DNA of 64,000 nt from AV40 sp035568175 (GCA_035568175.1 DATMON010000019.1:1-64000), one strand, 5' to 3'. Numbered from the stretch's first letter, positions 9,439 through 17,875 are shown. The notes: generated from the sequence alone by a model not told the origin. Numbers and translations are program-made.

Positions 9439-10158
9439 ATGAATTCCGCGCCCGAATTCCACGCCTGGGGCTCGTCGCATCTCACTGTGATTTTTCTCAC
9501 GATTGGATTGCCTTTCGTGCTCGCGCTCATCGTTCATCGAACGAAATCGCGTGTCCTCGAGCGTTCCATCCGCTTTGCGATCTCGGCGCTCCTCCTAATA
9601 AATTACGTCGGGTATTTGATTGTTGCGCGAAACTTCGGTGTTTCCGCCTGGCAGAAAATGTTGCCGATGCAACTCTGCGACTGGGCGATGATCGTCATCA
9701 TCGGCGCTCTTTGGACAGGGAATCGGCGCTGGCTTGAAGTCGCTTACTTTTGGGGAATTGGCGGAACACTTCAGGCGATCATTACGCCCAATCTGCGGTT
9801 TGGGTTTCCGGACCTGCGTTTCATCAGTTTCTTTGTCGCCCATTCCGGGATCATTATCGGCATCGTTTTCCTGATGCTGATCTACGGATTTCGTCCGCGC
9901 TCGGTCGGTGTTTTGCGCACATTTGCCTGGACGGAGGTTTATTTCGTCGTCGCCTTCACTACTGATTTAGTGACCGGCGAGAATTACGGCTTTCTCCTCC
10001 ACAAACCCGAGGCCGCTTCGCTCCTAAGTTTTCTGTCCGATTCGCGACCCCTTTATCTGCTCGAATTTCACGGCCTGGCGTTTCTCTTCTTCTGCGCGCT
10101 CTATGCGCCGTTTGCGGTTGTCGATCTTGCCCGCAAATGGAAAAGCAACCGCGCCTGA
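9439..10158 (+). CDS. YwaF/TIGR02206-like integral membrane protein
   Basis: A 239-residue protein with about seven predicted membrane segments. The order of features resembles the TIGR02206 (YwaF) family: an N-terminal HLTVIFLTIGLPFVLAL helix, LPMQLCDWAMIV in the third helix, the YFWGIGGTLQAIITPNL loop, and an FVAHSGIIIGIVFL helix with the conserved His. The C-terminal half has ENYGFLLHKPEAASLLSFL as in the family. Molecular function is unknown. It follows a REPIN-like element and is convergent with the spermidine-synthase-like gene. Confidence 0.75.
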   Translation: MNSAPEFHAWGSSHLTVIFLTIGLPFVLALIVHRTKSRVLERSIRFAISALLLINYVGYLIVARNFGVSAWQKMLPMQLCDWAMIVIIGALWTGNRRWLEVAYFWGIGGTLQAIITPNLRFGFPDLRFISFFVAHSGIIIGIVFLMLIYGFRPRSVGVLRTFAWTEVYFVVAFTTDLVTGENYGFLLHKPEAASLLSFLSDSRPLYLLEFHGLAFLFFCALYAPFAVVDLARKWKSNRA

Positions 10159-10173
10159 AGCTATGGTGAAGGT

Positions 10174-11082
10174 TTAGCGCGCAGCTCGATTCGTTTTCAC
10201 AGCATCGAGAAATTCTGTTGGTGCAAAATCATCCGTCAGCACCGGGGCGTTTTTGTTGGTCTCAGGAGCTGTCGGATGAAACGATTTTGCCGCCGCCGCC
10301 GGATCGACATTTCGGCGAAATGTTTCGTTGAAGGAAAGGTGAACAGTTTGCTTGGCCATTTGTGCGAATGCCGGGGACTTGAAGTTGGCGGCGACCAATA
10401 CCGCGTTGTCAGTCTGTGGGACGTCAAACATTCCCAGTTGCGGAAACACCTGACGCATTGAGCGAATGTCGGAGGCAAAAAGGGAGCTGTTCGTATGCAC
10501 GTTGGCGACGAAAAGGCCTTCCGCGGTCAAATGTGTTTGGACGAGTTTGTAGAACTCAACTGTCTTCAAATGCGGAGGCACAAAGCCGCCGCGAAAGGCG
10601 TCGAGAATAATCCAATCGTAAACCGTCTTCGAGTGCCGCAAGAACATGCGACCATCGAGGACGTCGACCTTGTCGCGATCGGATGGCTTCAGGCCGAGAT
10701 ATTTTTGCGCTAAGGCCAAAACCTGCGGATCAAGTTCGACCGTTTCCAAAGTTGCGCCCGGAAACGCTTTTTCAAAAAATTGGTTAAATCCTCCTCCGCC
10801 CAATCCGATCATGAGCGCGCTTTTTGGCTGGGGATGAAAGATCGCGCTGGCCGCGATGGATGCTGTGTAGGGAACGATCAGTCGGGTCGGATTGGTGAGA
10901 TCAACCGCCGATTCGCGATAGAGTTTGCTGCGCCAAAAGCTGCGCATCTCCACGATCGATCCGGCCTGCTCGATCGTGATGTGATTGTACGGTGTCTCGA
11001 ACGACAACGAACTTACCTGTCCAAGACAGGACTCGCTGGACGCGGAGAGGATTGCGAGGGCTGCGAATACAAGACGAACCAC
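10174..11082 (-). CDS. Spermidine synthase-like methyltransferase-fold protein
   Basis: About 302 residues from a proposed GTG at 11082. An N-terminal hydrophobic segment (LVFAALAILSA) resembles a signal peptide, followed by a PABS/spermidine-synthase-like fold: SALMIGLGGGGFNQFF (nucleotide loop), ETVELDPQVLALAQKYLG, the VLDGRMFLRH segment and WIILDAFRGGFVPPHL. Such domains are often fused behind an MFS-like membrane domain. Here that domain is in another frame just upstream and overlaps by about 70 nt. Whether it makes polyamines is not shown; the usual substrate-binding residues were not verified. Confidence 0.8.
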   Translation of the reverse strand: MVRLVFAALAILSASSESCLGQVSSLSFETPYNHITIEQAGSIVEMRSFWRSKLYRESAVDLTNPTRLIVPYTASIAASAIFHPQPKSALMIGLGGGGFNQFFEKAFPGATLETVELDPQVLALAQKYLGLKPSDRDKVDVLDGRMFLRHSKTVYDWIILDAFRGGFVPPHLKTVEFYKLVQTHLTAEGLFVANVHTNSSLFASDIRSMRQVFPQLGMFDVPQTDNAVLVAANFKSPAFAQMAKQTVHLSFNETFRRNVDPAAAAKSFHPTAPETNKNAPVLTDDFAPTEFLDAVKTNRAAR

Positions 11083-11651
11083 AGCAAGAATTGGATCGCG
11101 GCTGAGGAAATCCACCAGACGTGAAGCAGCGCGTGCGTCCCGAATCTCGGGATCAACAAAAAAGCCGCGGCCAGCACTCCAATAATGTTTCCAAGAGTCG
11201 ACGTTCCATTGAGCAACCCAGCCGAGCGTCCCGCGGATTTTTCCTGGCGATCGTAATAGGCGATGCACAACGGAGTTATACTCGACAAACTCATCACCGG
11301 AACAAAATAGAGCAGGACGCACGTCGTGATCAGCTTTGTCGGAAGATTCTCAATGCGAAGGTCGAGCCAATCGCTGACCGTGAAGGACGCGAGGCTATTG
11401 AAAAGAAGCGATCCGGAACACGTAACCATTAAGACCGCCACAATTTTGCGCTGGCTGGATACCGATTTGCCACTGACCGCAGCCCCGATGAATGATCCGG
11501 CGCTAAACGCCGCCAGAAAAGTCGTGATCAAACTTGCCCAGACGAAAATGGAGCTTCCGAAAAACGGCGCCAGGACGCGCGAGGCCACCAGCTGAAGCCC
11601 CATGCTCAGCATGCCGAGGCAAAACACCAATAAGAATAACAATGCCGACAT
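11013..11651 (-). CDS. MFS-like membrane domain, partner of the spermidine synthase-like protein
   Basis: A 212-residue, strongly hydrophobic protein with about six membrane helices, starting MSALLFLLVFCLGMLSMGLQLVASRVLAPFFG as read from 11651. The pattern LVASRVLAPFFGSSIFVWASLI is the N-terminal signature of fused MFS/spermidine synthase proteins. The reading frame ends inside the start of the spermidine-synthase-like gene, so the two halves of a normally fused protein are encoded in overlapping frames. This may be a genuine split with translational coupling or a frameshift (natural or sequencing). A TTG at 11714 is a less likely start. Confidence 0.75.
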   Translation of the reverse strand: MSALLFLLVFCLGMLSMGLQLVASRVLAPFFGSSIFVWASLITTFLAAFSAGSFIGAAVSGKSVSSQRKIVAVLMVTCSGSLLFNSLASFTVSDWLDLRIENLPTKLITTCVLLYFVPVMSLSSITPLCIAYYDRQEKSAGRSAGLLNGTSTLGNIIGVLAAAFLLIPRFGTHALLHVWWISSAAIQFLLWFVLYSQPSQSSPRPASPVLDR

Positions 11652-11839
11652 TAGATCGCGATACGTGCCAGTAGACCGTTGAATGAGAATATAGGAAATC
11701 GATCCGATGAACAACGAATTGGAGCAGCGTGAAGGAACTCTTTAAAATTCCTGCGTTCCTGCTTTACGCTCCCGCTAGTTCATCCATGTTGTTCCCTGGT
11801 TTGTGGTATTGCCGCAGAGCGGCATGATTCCTTAGAAGT

Positions 11840-12667
11840 ATGCCGAAATCTTTCCGCGTAAGCACAGTGACCATTGGCGGAAAACGGCCCGTGTTTATTC
11901 TCGGTCCCTGTGTGATCGAGTCGGAGAAGTTTGTTTGGCAGATGGCCAGAAGCATCGCTAAAATCTGCACGGCGGAAGATGTCGATCTTGTCTTCAAAGC
12001 GTCCTACGACAAAGCGAACCGGACGTCGGTCCGTTCTTTTCGTGGAATAGGCGCGCGAGAAGGTTGCGAAATTCTCGCGGCGATTGGTCGCGAGCTGAAG
12101 ATTCCGGTCACGACTGACGTGCATTCGCCGGACGAAGCCAAGCTTGCCGGCGGCGTGATCGACTTGTTGCAGATTCCGGCGTTTCTTTGTCGCCAGACCG
12201 ATTTGTTAAAGGCCGCGGCTGAAACGGGACGTGCGGTCAACGTGAAGAAGGGCCAATTTCTTGCGCCGTGGGATGTGAAAAATATTGCTGAGAAATTGAC
12301 GGCGTTTGGTTGCAAGAAATTTTGCTTCACCGAACGCGGCACGACATTCGGCTATAACAACCTGGTCGCGGACATGCGCTCGCTTTACTGGATGCGCGAA
12401 GAAGGTTATCCGGTCATCTTTGACGCGACCCATTCGGTCCAACGGCCGGGCGGTGGAGGCGACAAAACTTCCGGCGATAGCGCGCTCGCGCCGGTGCTCG
12501 CGCGGGCCGCGCTCGCGGCGGGTTGCGACGGTATCTTTATGGAAGTGCACGAGAATCCGGCGCGCGCCCGGTCGGATGCCGCCAACCAAATTCCGCTAAA
12601 GGATTTGCCGAACCACCTGCGCATGTTAAAAGCTATTCATGCTGCCGTTTCAGGTAGGGGCGATTGA
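11840..12667 (+). CDS. kdsA: 3-deoxy-8-phosphooctulonate synthase (KDO-8-P synthase)
   Basis: A 275-residue TIM-barrel enzyme condensing arabinose-5-phosphate and PEP for the KDO of LPS. Visible: FILGPCVIESE near the N-terminus, FKASYDKANRTS, TDVHSPDEA, IPAFLCRQTDLL, KKGQFLAPWD, and FDATHSVQRPGG. The retained active-site cysteine (GPCVIES) and the HSVQRPG segment fit the family; metal dependence was not judged. Its last codons (RGD and the stop) fall within a REPIN-like element that begins at 12654. It heads an LPS-export block with lptC, lptA and lptB. It contains one copy of GATGTCGATCTT at 11978. Confidence 0.97.
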   Translation: MPKSFRVSTVTIGGKRPVFILGPCVIESEKFVWQMARSIAKICTAEDVDLVFKASYDKANRTSVRSFRGIGAREGCEILAAIGRELKIPVTTDVHSPDEAKLAGGVIDLLQIPAFLCRQTDLLKAAAETGRAVNVKKGQFLAPWDVKNIAEKLTAFGCKKFCFTERGTTFGYNNLVADMRSLYWMREEGYPVIFDATHSVQRPGGGGDKTSGDSALAPVLARAALAAGCDGIFMEVHENPARARSDAANQIPLKDLPNHLRMLKAIHAAVSGRGD

Positions 12668-12734
12668 CCCCAATCGCCCGGGCACGGCGAATGGGGCGTG
12701 GCGGAAGCGGGCGGTTCGGGTGAACGGCTCCTAC
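12654..12734. repeat. REPIN-like element, family B copy 1
   Basis: Starts GTAGGGGCGATTGACC and ends GGCTCCTAC. The first hairpin is GGCGATTG/CAATCGCC; the second is an imperfect GCGGTTCG/GAACGGC, with a 30-bp linker. Copy 2 is at 21013-21065. The element supplies the stop codon of kdsA (TGA at 12665-12667) and contains the probable start codon of lptC (GTG at 12720). Confidence 0.82.
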
Positions 12735-13265
12735 CTCGGCTTCGCGGGTTGCTTATTGTCGATCCTGTTTTTGCTCATTCTGCTCACGCTCGAACCGGCG
12801 CTCGCGGGCAAGCCGAAGCCCAAGAAAAACAAAGAAATTCCGACTGCGACGCCGAGCGCTTCGGGCGGTGAACAGAGTTTAACCAATATCCCGCTGCCGA
12901 TCGGTCACGAGGCCAAAGGTCTCACTCTTCCGGATTTTGATTTGGAAGGTCATTTGCGGGGGCGGTTTGAAGCCGAATCTGCGAAACGGCTCGATGAAGA
13001 GCACATCGGCTTTCACTCTTTGAAGATCATTACTTACACTCCGGAGAATAAACCCGATCTCACCGTCGAATTGAGTGAAGCGGTCCTTAATTTGAAAACG
13101 CGAATCCTCAGTTCAAAGGAGCGCGCACTCATCAAACGCGCGGATTTCGATATCGCCGGCGACTCGGTGGAATTCGACACCAACACCCATACTGGCAAAC
13201 TGGTTGGCAACGTGAAGATGGTGCTCACGAGCCAATCCCAATTGTTAGGCAATCAAAACGAGTGA
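12720..13265 (+). CDS. lptC: LptC-like LPS export protein
   Basis: About 181 residues from a GTG at 12720. An N-terminal hydrophobic anchor (GCLLSILFLLILLTL) precedes a periplasmic part with an OstA/LptC-like beta segment: LPDFDLEGHLRGRFEAESAK, FHSLKIITYTPENK, and IAGDSVEFDTNTHTGKLVGN. Identification rests on this weak pattern plus the position directly before an LptA-like and an LptB gene. The ATG at 12639, inside kdsA, is an alternative start that would add 27 residues translated from the REPIN-like element. It overlaps lptA by the GTGA junction at 13262-13265, suggesting translational coupling. Confidence 0.75.
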   Translation: MNGSYLGFAGCLLSILFLLILLTLEPALAGKPKPKKNKEIPTATPSASGGEQSLTNIPLPIGHEAKGLTLPDFDLEGHLRGRFEAESAKRLDEEHIGFHSLKIITYTPENKPDLTVELSEAVLNLKTRILSSKERALIKRADFDIAGDSVEFDTNTHTGKLVGNVKMVLTSQSQLLGNQNE

Positions 13266-13930
13266 GCAGGTTCGGCGTAATTGTCTTCGTTACTTTCTGT
13301 CTGTTGACCGCTTCGTTGCTGGGACAATCGGCGAATACACCCAGCCCATCGCCGGCTGCGAAGTTGAAAAAAGAAAAACAATCGACGGACAAAACCGGCC
13401 CCGTGCTCGGCGGGATTAAGGGCGCGCCAACGAACGGCCCCGTTACGACCGAAATTTATGCGGATGACGCCTTCTTTGATTCCAACAAGAACATCGGCAT
13501 TTTCAGCGGCCACGTGAAGGTGACCGATCCGCGCTTTACTTTGCAGTCCGAAAAATTGACCGTCTACATCACGAAAGGTCAAAATCAGGGACTGGAAAAA
13601 GCGATCGCAGAGGGAAATGTGGCGGTGGTGCGGGATCGACCGGACCCGAACGGCGGCCCGCCCACGCGCGCGGTCGGGCGGTCTGACCAGGCGACTTATA
13701 TTGCCGCAACCGGTAATGTCGAGCTGCGTGGATCACCGCGAGTGCAGGAAGGCGTGAACACACACATCTCCACAAGCCCGGACACGGTCATGGTAGTAAA
13801 TCAAAACGGACAACTGACCACGCACGGCCCGAGCCGCACTGAGATTCGTCAAGAACCGAAAACCGATGATGACGAAAAGAAAAATGAAACCAAACCGTCG
13901 CCATCGCCGAAACCATCCGGCACATCATGA
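13262..13930 (+). CDS. lptA: LptA/OstA-like periplasmic LPS transport protein
   Basis: A 222-residue protein with a signal peptide (about residues 1-22, VFVTFCLLTASLLGQS), a Pro/Ser/Lys-rich linker, and an OstA-type beta-jellyroll: EIYADDAFFDSNKNIGIFSG, VKVTDPRFTLQSEKLTVY, EKAIAEGNVAVV, QATYIAATGNVELRGSP. Such proteins bridge LPS from the inner to the outer membrane. The last 30 or so residues are Lys/Asp/Pro-rich and probably disordered. Start is the GTG overlapping the lptC stop; the stop overlaps the lptB ATG (ATGA at 13927). Confidence 0.85.
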   Translation: MSRFGVIVFVTFCLLTASLLGQSANTPSPSPAAKLKKEKQSTDKTGPVLGGIKGAPTNGPVTTEIYADDAFFDSNKNIGIFSGHVKVTDPRFTLQSEKLTVYITKGQNQGLEKAIAEGNVAVVRDRPDPNGGPPTRAVGRSDQATYIAATGNVELRGSPRVQEGVNTHISTSPDTVMVVNQNGQLTTHGPSRTEIRQEPKTDDDEKKNETKPSPSPKPSGTS

Positions 13931-14712
13931 TCGGCCAGACTGCATCCCATCCCGCGTCGCAAGTCGCTCCGCCGCCCGAAGCGAAGGCCGCCAATGTCCT
14001 CGCCACTGATCAGCTCGTAAAAATTTATGGCGGCCGCTCGGTCGTTGACGGAGTGAACATCAACGCGCGCGCGGGCGAAATCGTCGGTTTGCTCGGACCA
14101 AACGGCGCCGGCAAGACCACGACTTTTTACATGATCGTAGGGCTCGTCAGGCCAAATAGCGGTTGCGTCATCTTTTCCGGGACCGACGTGACTAATTATC
14201 CGATGTATAAGCGCGCCCGTCTCGGGATGGGTTACTTGCCGCAGGAAGAATCGATTTTCCGTAAGATGACGGTCGAACAAAACATCATGGCGATTCTGGA
14301 AACATTGCCGATCAGCAAAGCTGAGCGAAAGAACCGCTGCGAACAGTTGCTCCACCAGTTTGGCATCGAACGGGTCGCGAAAAATCAGGCCCTGACGTTG
14401 AGTGGCGGCGAAAAACGCAGGCTCACGATTGCCCGCTCGCTCGTTACCAAACCGAAATTGCTCATGCTCGACGAACCGTTCAGCGGTGTCGATCCGATCG
14501 CGGTTTACGACGTGCAACAGATCATCGTCAACCTGCGCAAGCTTGGTCTCGCCATTTTGATTACCGATCACAACGTTCGCGAGACGTTATCGATCGTGGA
14601 CCGCGCCTATCTGATTTTCGAAGGCCGGGTCGAGAGCGAGGGCACAAAGGATTTTCTCATCAACGATCCGATCAGCCGGCAGCTTTATCTCGGCGAACGT
14701 TTCAGGATGTAA
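13927..14712 (+). CDS. lptB: LPS export ABC transporter ATP-binding protein
   Basis: A 261-residue ABC ATPase powering LPS extraction. Walker A GPNGAGKTTTF, Q-loop LPQEESIFRKMTVEQN (a typical LptB segment), signature LSGGEKRRLTIARSL, Walker B LLMLDEPFSGVDP and the switch His in LITDHNVRETL are all present. The first 25 residues or so (Pro/Ala-rich) are a non-conserved extension. It closes the lptC-lptA-lptB run by overlapping start and stop codons. The permease genes lptF/G are not in this window. Confidence 0.96.
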   Translation: MIGQTASHPASQVAPPPEAKAANVLATDQLVKIYGGRSVVDGVNINARAGEIVGLLGPNGAGKTTTFYMIVGLVRPNSGCVIFSGTDVTNYPMYKRARLGMGYLPQEESIFRKMTVEQNIMAILETLPISKAERKNRCEQLLHQFGIERVAKNQALTLSGGEKRRLTIARSLVTKPKLLMLDEPFSGVDPIAVYDVQQIIVNLRKLGLAILITDHNVRETLSIVDRAYLIFEGRVESEGTKDFLINDPISRQLYLGERFRM

Positions 14713-14812
14713 GCGGTTCGGCAGCGGCGAGCCTGCCTTACAACGGCCCGCTGCTGTCATTTTGTAATTGTAGGACAAACGCACCGCTTGCCGATCTGCT
14801 CCCCGAAAAGGC

Positions 14813-14847
14813 AAAGCCCGCAAAGCGTTAGCGCATCGCGGGCTTTT
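14813..14847. terminator. Hairpin between lptB and autotransporter gene
   Basis: AAAGCCCGC at 14813-14821 pairs with GCGGGCTTT at 14838-14846 around a 16-nt loop, followed by T and GAAG on the plus strand. The hairpin separates the convergent lptB and autotransporter genes and could end both transcripts, though the T tract is short in either direction. The rest of the gap (14713-14812) holds degenerate palindromic repeat fragments such as TTGTAATTGTAGGACAA. Confidence 0.5.
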
Positions 14848-14867
14848 GAAGAATCAGCAGTATCTAA

Positions 14868-17171
14868 TTAAAAACTCAGGGCCAAACCGCCGCTGACGCC
14901 GTTACTGTCGTAGTTGTCGCGCCCGAAAAGCCCGTCGTAATGGGCGAAGAGCGCAACCATTGGATTGAACTGGACAGTCAGGCCGGCCGTAACCTGGGCC
15001 GCGTCTGCTCCGATCGTCGGACCACGCACAGTAAACAAGTCGTCGCATCCGAGAAAGAATGCCTTAATCGGATACGCGCGGTCGTTGTATTCATGGAGCC
15101 AGGCAACGCGCACTTCAGGCCGGAGCATGATGCCATGATCCGTTTGGAGGCAGATGGCCAACTTTCCGCCAATCGTGCTGCGCAACGAATCCTCACTTTG
15201 GTCCGGGAATTCCAATGGAATGAGCGAGCCTGTTTCGCTGTAGCCGTTAATGTCCACGTTGGTGTATTGAACGGACGCGATTGGTCCAACGGTCAACGAT
15301 CCGGGATGATTGGCCGCATTGAAGTTCATTGTCCAATCGTAGCCAAGGGCGCCCATGGCGTTGACTTCGCTACCGTTGGTTGAGCCGTGGGCTTGGCCCA
15401 AAAACGCATCACGCCGATTTTCATAGCTATTCCAGTTACCGCCACCAGCTGCCTGAAGATAGAAACCGTGAGTAAAGAAAGTGGCGTATCCACCCGCCGT
15501 GCCACCGTCTGCGGTAATTCGGCCGCGACCCACCAAATTGGCCTCGCTGCCGACGTATCCACCGTAAACGCCAATTGCCAAATTGTGCAGCAACCGGTAA
15601 TCGACTCCGGCTAGGAAACTGCCATTTGTAATCTTATAACCGTCCGCGTTGTCGTCCTGATTGTGCACCGTTACATACTGGCCGCTGCCCATCGCGAAAG
15701 TCCCCAAGCGATTGTCCGGAGCAGGGGCCGGCGCCGGCGCCACAACGTTCTTGCCGACCACGTTCTTGCCTTCCGGGGCAGGATTGATTTCCACGATCGG
15801 TCCGCAATCCGGATCAGCATTGGCGCGAATCTGGTCCATCCGACCTTGCAAATTTCCGCTTTGGACGACGGCCCGCGAGAAACTCATCTCGTACATCGCG
15901 GCGAACTCTTCCGGCGCAATCAAATCGTAAACGTGCGGAAGATCGGCGATGGGCACGAAACCCAGAATACTAAAGGTAGATGCTGGCAGACACATGTCGG
16001 CAAAGGCTTGATTGAGGGCCACTGCCACCGCGTTTTGATTGAACGTGAGCCCGGGGACAGAAGTAAAGGAGCCAAGGCGGAATTGAATATCCACCGTGGT
16101 ACCCGGGTAGAGAGCAAACGGCTGAATGAGGCCGGGAAAATCACTCGCTACTGGCGACGAATCAGAAAATGTCCCGGTCACGCCGTTATTTGTAGTAATG
16201 ATCGTCACCGTATCGCCGATAGCCGGCGTGTAAGTGTCGATCCGATGAATGAAAAGAAAGCTATTCGCTCCGAGTGTCACTCCGTTGTTCACCTGCATCA
16301 GATCGTTGTTGACCCCGGTGGTAGAACTTCCCAGTTGAATGCGCAGAGTGCCGCCGTTCTGAACAAAATCGCCCGGGACATTAAACGTTAGCGGCGTTTC
16401 GGGAATAGTTTGTAATGTGCCGCCGTTAAGAACGGTTTGATTGGGTGGGGGCATGAACCCGAAATGAGCCGGAACGCCCAACGAATTGAGGCTGCCGATC
16501 TGGAGTATGCCAGCGTTAATGGTCGTTCCTCCGCTGTAGCTGTTGTCGTTCGGAAAAAACAACGTTCCCGAACCGTTCTTGATAACGCCAGCGGCATTGA
16601 AAGTATCGAAAATTCCCTGGTTGTTGGCGGTCAGGGTGGTGTTGAAGGAACCGGTGAAAGTCAGATCGGCTTGATGCGGGCTGAAACTCTCAAGTTCGAT
16701 GTCTAGGACACTCAAAAGAATGTTGCCCGACGCGGCATCTATTGTGCCGGGGACGCCTCCGAACAGGATACCTGCGTTGCCCCCGCTTCCGCCATTGTTC
16801 GTGAAATTCAGCGTCTGGAGTTTGGTCGAGTTGTTCTGGATGAGATTGAGTCGAGGATTATTAACGTCGAAGAAACCAACGGCATTACCGTTAAGAGTAA
16901 ATGAAGCGGCGCCGCTATCGAAAAGGATCTGATCGACAGCAAAGTTCGGGCTAAAGTCGTTGTTCGGCATTGTGCGAATGCTTCCGGCAAAATGCAGAAA
17001 GTCATCGGATGTCGGGGGCGCCGTGGGCCCGGTCCAGTTGCCCGGATCGGACCAATTGTTAGTCGTGCCTCCGCCGGTCCAGACCTCATCATTTTGGAAG
17101 GCGTGCAGTGGCGGGGTGAAAACAAGGAGCGTGACGAATGTAAATGCAGCGAAGGTTAGGCGAGTTTTCAT
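14868..17171 (-). CDS. Autotransporter with PATR-type passenger
   Basis: A 767-residue secreted protein. A signal peptide (residues 1-24, ending LHAF) precedes a passenger with DEVWTGGGTTNNWSDPGNWT, frequent in autotransporter-associated beta-helix proteins. A passenger-associated repeat follows around residues 195-235 (NGSGTLFFPNDNSYSGGTTI then NAGILQIGS). From about residue 490 to the end there is an autotransporter beta-barrel, closing with VSGGLALSF and a terminal aromatic residue as outer-membrane barrels do. An Ala/Pro linker (APAPAPAPDN) joins the halves. The substrate or adhesin role is unknown. It stands alone, with a 140-nt AT-rich region upstream that probably holds its promoter. 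Confidence 0.88.
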   Translation of the reverse strand: MKTRLTFAAFTFVTLLVFTPPLHAFQNDEVWTGGGTTNNWSDPGNWTGPTAPPTSDDFLHFAGSIRTMPNNDFSPNFAVDQILFDSGAASFTLNGNAVGFFDVNNPRLNLIQNNSTKLQTLNFTNNGGSGGNAGILFGGVPGTIDAASGNILLSVLDIELESFSPHQADLTFTGSFNTTLTANNQGIFDTFNAAGVIKNGSGTLFFPNDNSYSGGTTINAGILQIGSLNSLGVPAHFGFMPPPNQTVLNGGTLQTIPETPLTFNVPGDFVQNGGTLRIQLGSSTTGVNNDLMQVNNGVTLGANSFLFIHRIDTYTPAIGDTVTIITTNNGVTGTFSDSSPVASDFPGLIQPFALYPGTTVDIQFRLGSFTSVPGLTFNQNAVAVALNQAFADMCLPASTFSILGFVPIADLPHVYDLIAPEEFAAMYEMSFSRAVVQSGNLQGRMDQIRANADPDCGPIVEINPAPEGKNVVGKNVVAPAPAPAPDNRLGTFAMGSGQYVTVHNQDDNADGYKITNGSFLAGVDYRLLHNLAIGVYGGYVGSEANLVGRGRITADGGTAGGYATFFTHGFYLQAAGGGNWNSYENRRDAFLGQAHGSTNGSEVNAMGALGYDWTMNFNAANHPGSLTVGPIASVQYTNVDINGYSETGSLIPLEFPDQSEDSLRSTIGGKLAICLQTDHGIMLRPEVRVAWLHEYNDRAYPIKAFFLGCDDLFTVRGPTIGADAAQVTAGLTVQFNPMVALFAHYDGLFGRDNYDSNGVSGGLALSF

Positions 17172-17311
17172 ATTTCTTGTTCTGGTTGTTCCCTAAATTA
17201 TCAGGTTAAGCGGCCGGATTGTTAGGCAATTTGCCGGGGAGGATCAAATCAAATAAATCCTGATTACATTAATAAATTCTGGAAGGATTAGAATTAGCGG
17301 ATTTCCGTGCA

Positions 17312-17788
17312 CTAACTTGCCAGTTCGGCGTCTTTCTCCCACCGCCAGACTGGAAGATTATTTTCAGGGTCGAGCATCCCGCCGGTCTTCTTGAAGCCGC
17401 ATTTTTCCAGGACGCGACTGGAAGCGTTGGTTTGCATCAGCGTGTGGGCGCGAATCGTTCGGACACGAGGATCGCGCGATGCAAAGTCCACCAGGGCTTG
17501 CGCGGCTTCGCTGGCGTAACCTTTTCCCTGATAACTTGGCGCGATGCCGTAGCCGACCTCAACAACTCCGTCGGAATCGGGTGGCGCGGCGAATCCGCAC
17601 ATTCCGATCATGACGATGTCGATCTTGTGCACGATCGCAAAGCCGATTTTCCACGGGTCGGGTTCAGTCGCGGTCTGAAGTCGCGCGAAAAACTGGGGCG
17701 CAGCGGAGAGAAGAAAATCGCGCACATCTTCGGCGATGCGCATGCCGGAGAGTTTTTCGTATTCCTCCGGGCTCGTTAGCAGAGCCAA
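17312..17788 (-). CDS. GNAT family N-acetyltransferase
   Basis: A 158-residue acetyltransferase of the RimJ/RimL type: GVVEVGYGIAPSYQGKGYAS holds the acetyl-CoA loop (Q-x-x-G-x-A/G), and NASSRVLEKCGFKKTG is the usual C-terminal segment. The TTG at 17788 is the first standard start, yet the homologous N-terminus (I-E-T-Q-R-L-A-L-T-P) continues in frame to about 17836 without any ATG, GTG or TTG. The true start may be a rare ATT/ATC codon there, or the 5' end may be altered. The acetyl acceptor is unknown. It carries one copy of GATGTCGATCTT (plus strand, 17615). Confidence 0.85.
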   Translation of the reverse strand: MALLTSPEEYEKLSGMRIAEDVRDFLLSAAPQFFARLQTATEPDPWKIGFAIVHKIDIVMIGMCGFAAPPDSDGVVEVGYGIAPSYQGKGYASEAAQALVDFASRDPRVRTIRAHTLMQTNASSRVLEKCGFKKTGGMLDPENNLPVWRWEKDAELAS

Positions 17789-17848
17789 AAGATGCTTTGG
17801 ATTGTGTGGAGTGAGTGCGAGACGTTGGGTTTCGATCTTAATAATAAA

Positions 17849-17875
17849 AGATTTCTGACTTCGTCCGAAATGACA
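17849..17875. repeat. Solo end of the TGTCAT...ATCTC repeat family
   Basis: Read on the minus strand: TGTCATTTCGGACGAAGTCA followed by GAAATCT. It matches the consensus of the inverted ends around the GIY-YIG gene (46648-47056). It lies between the divergent acetyltransferase and hprK genes. Confidence 0.6.

Noticed and set aside
12654..12734. Hairpins after kdsA as an intrinsic terminator
   Set aside because: No T tract follows, the hairpins are a repeat element with another copy at 21013, and lptC starts within it.
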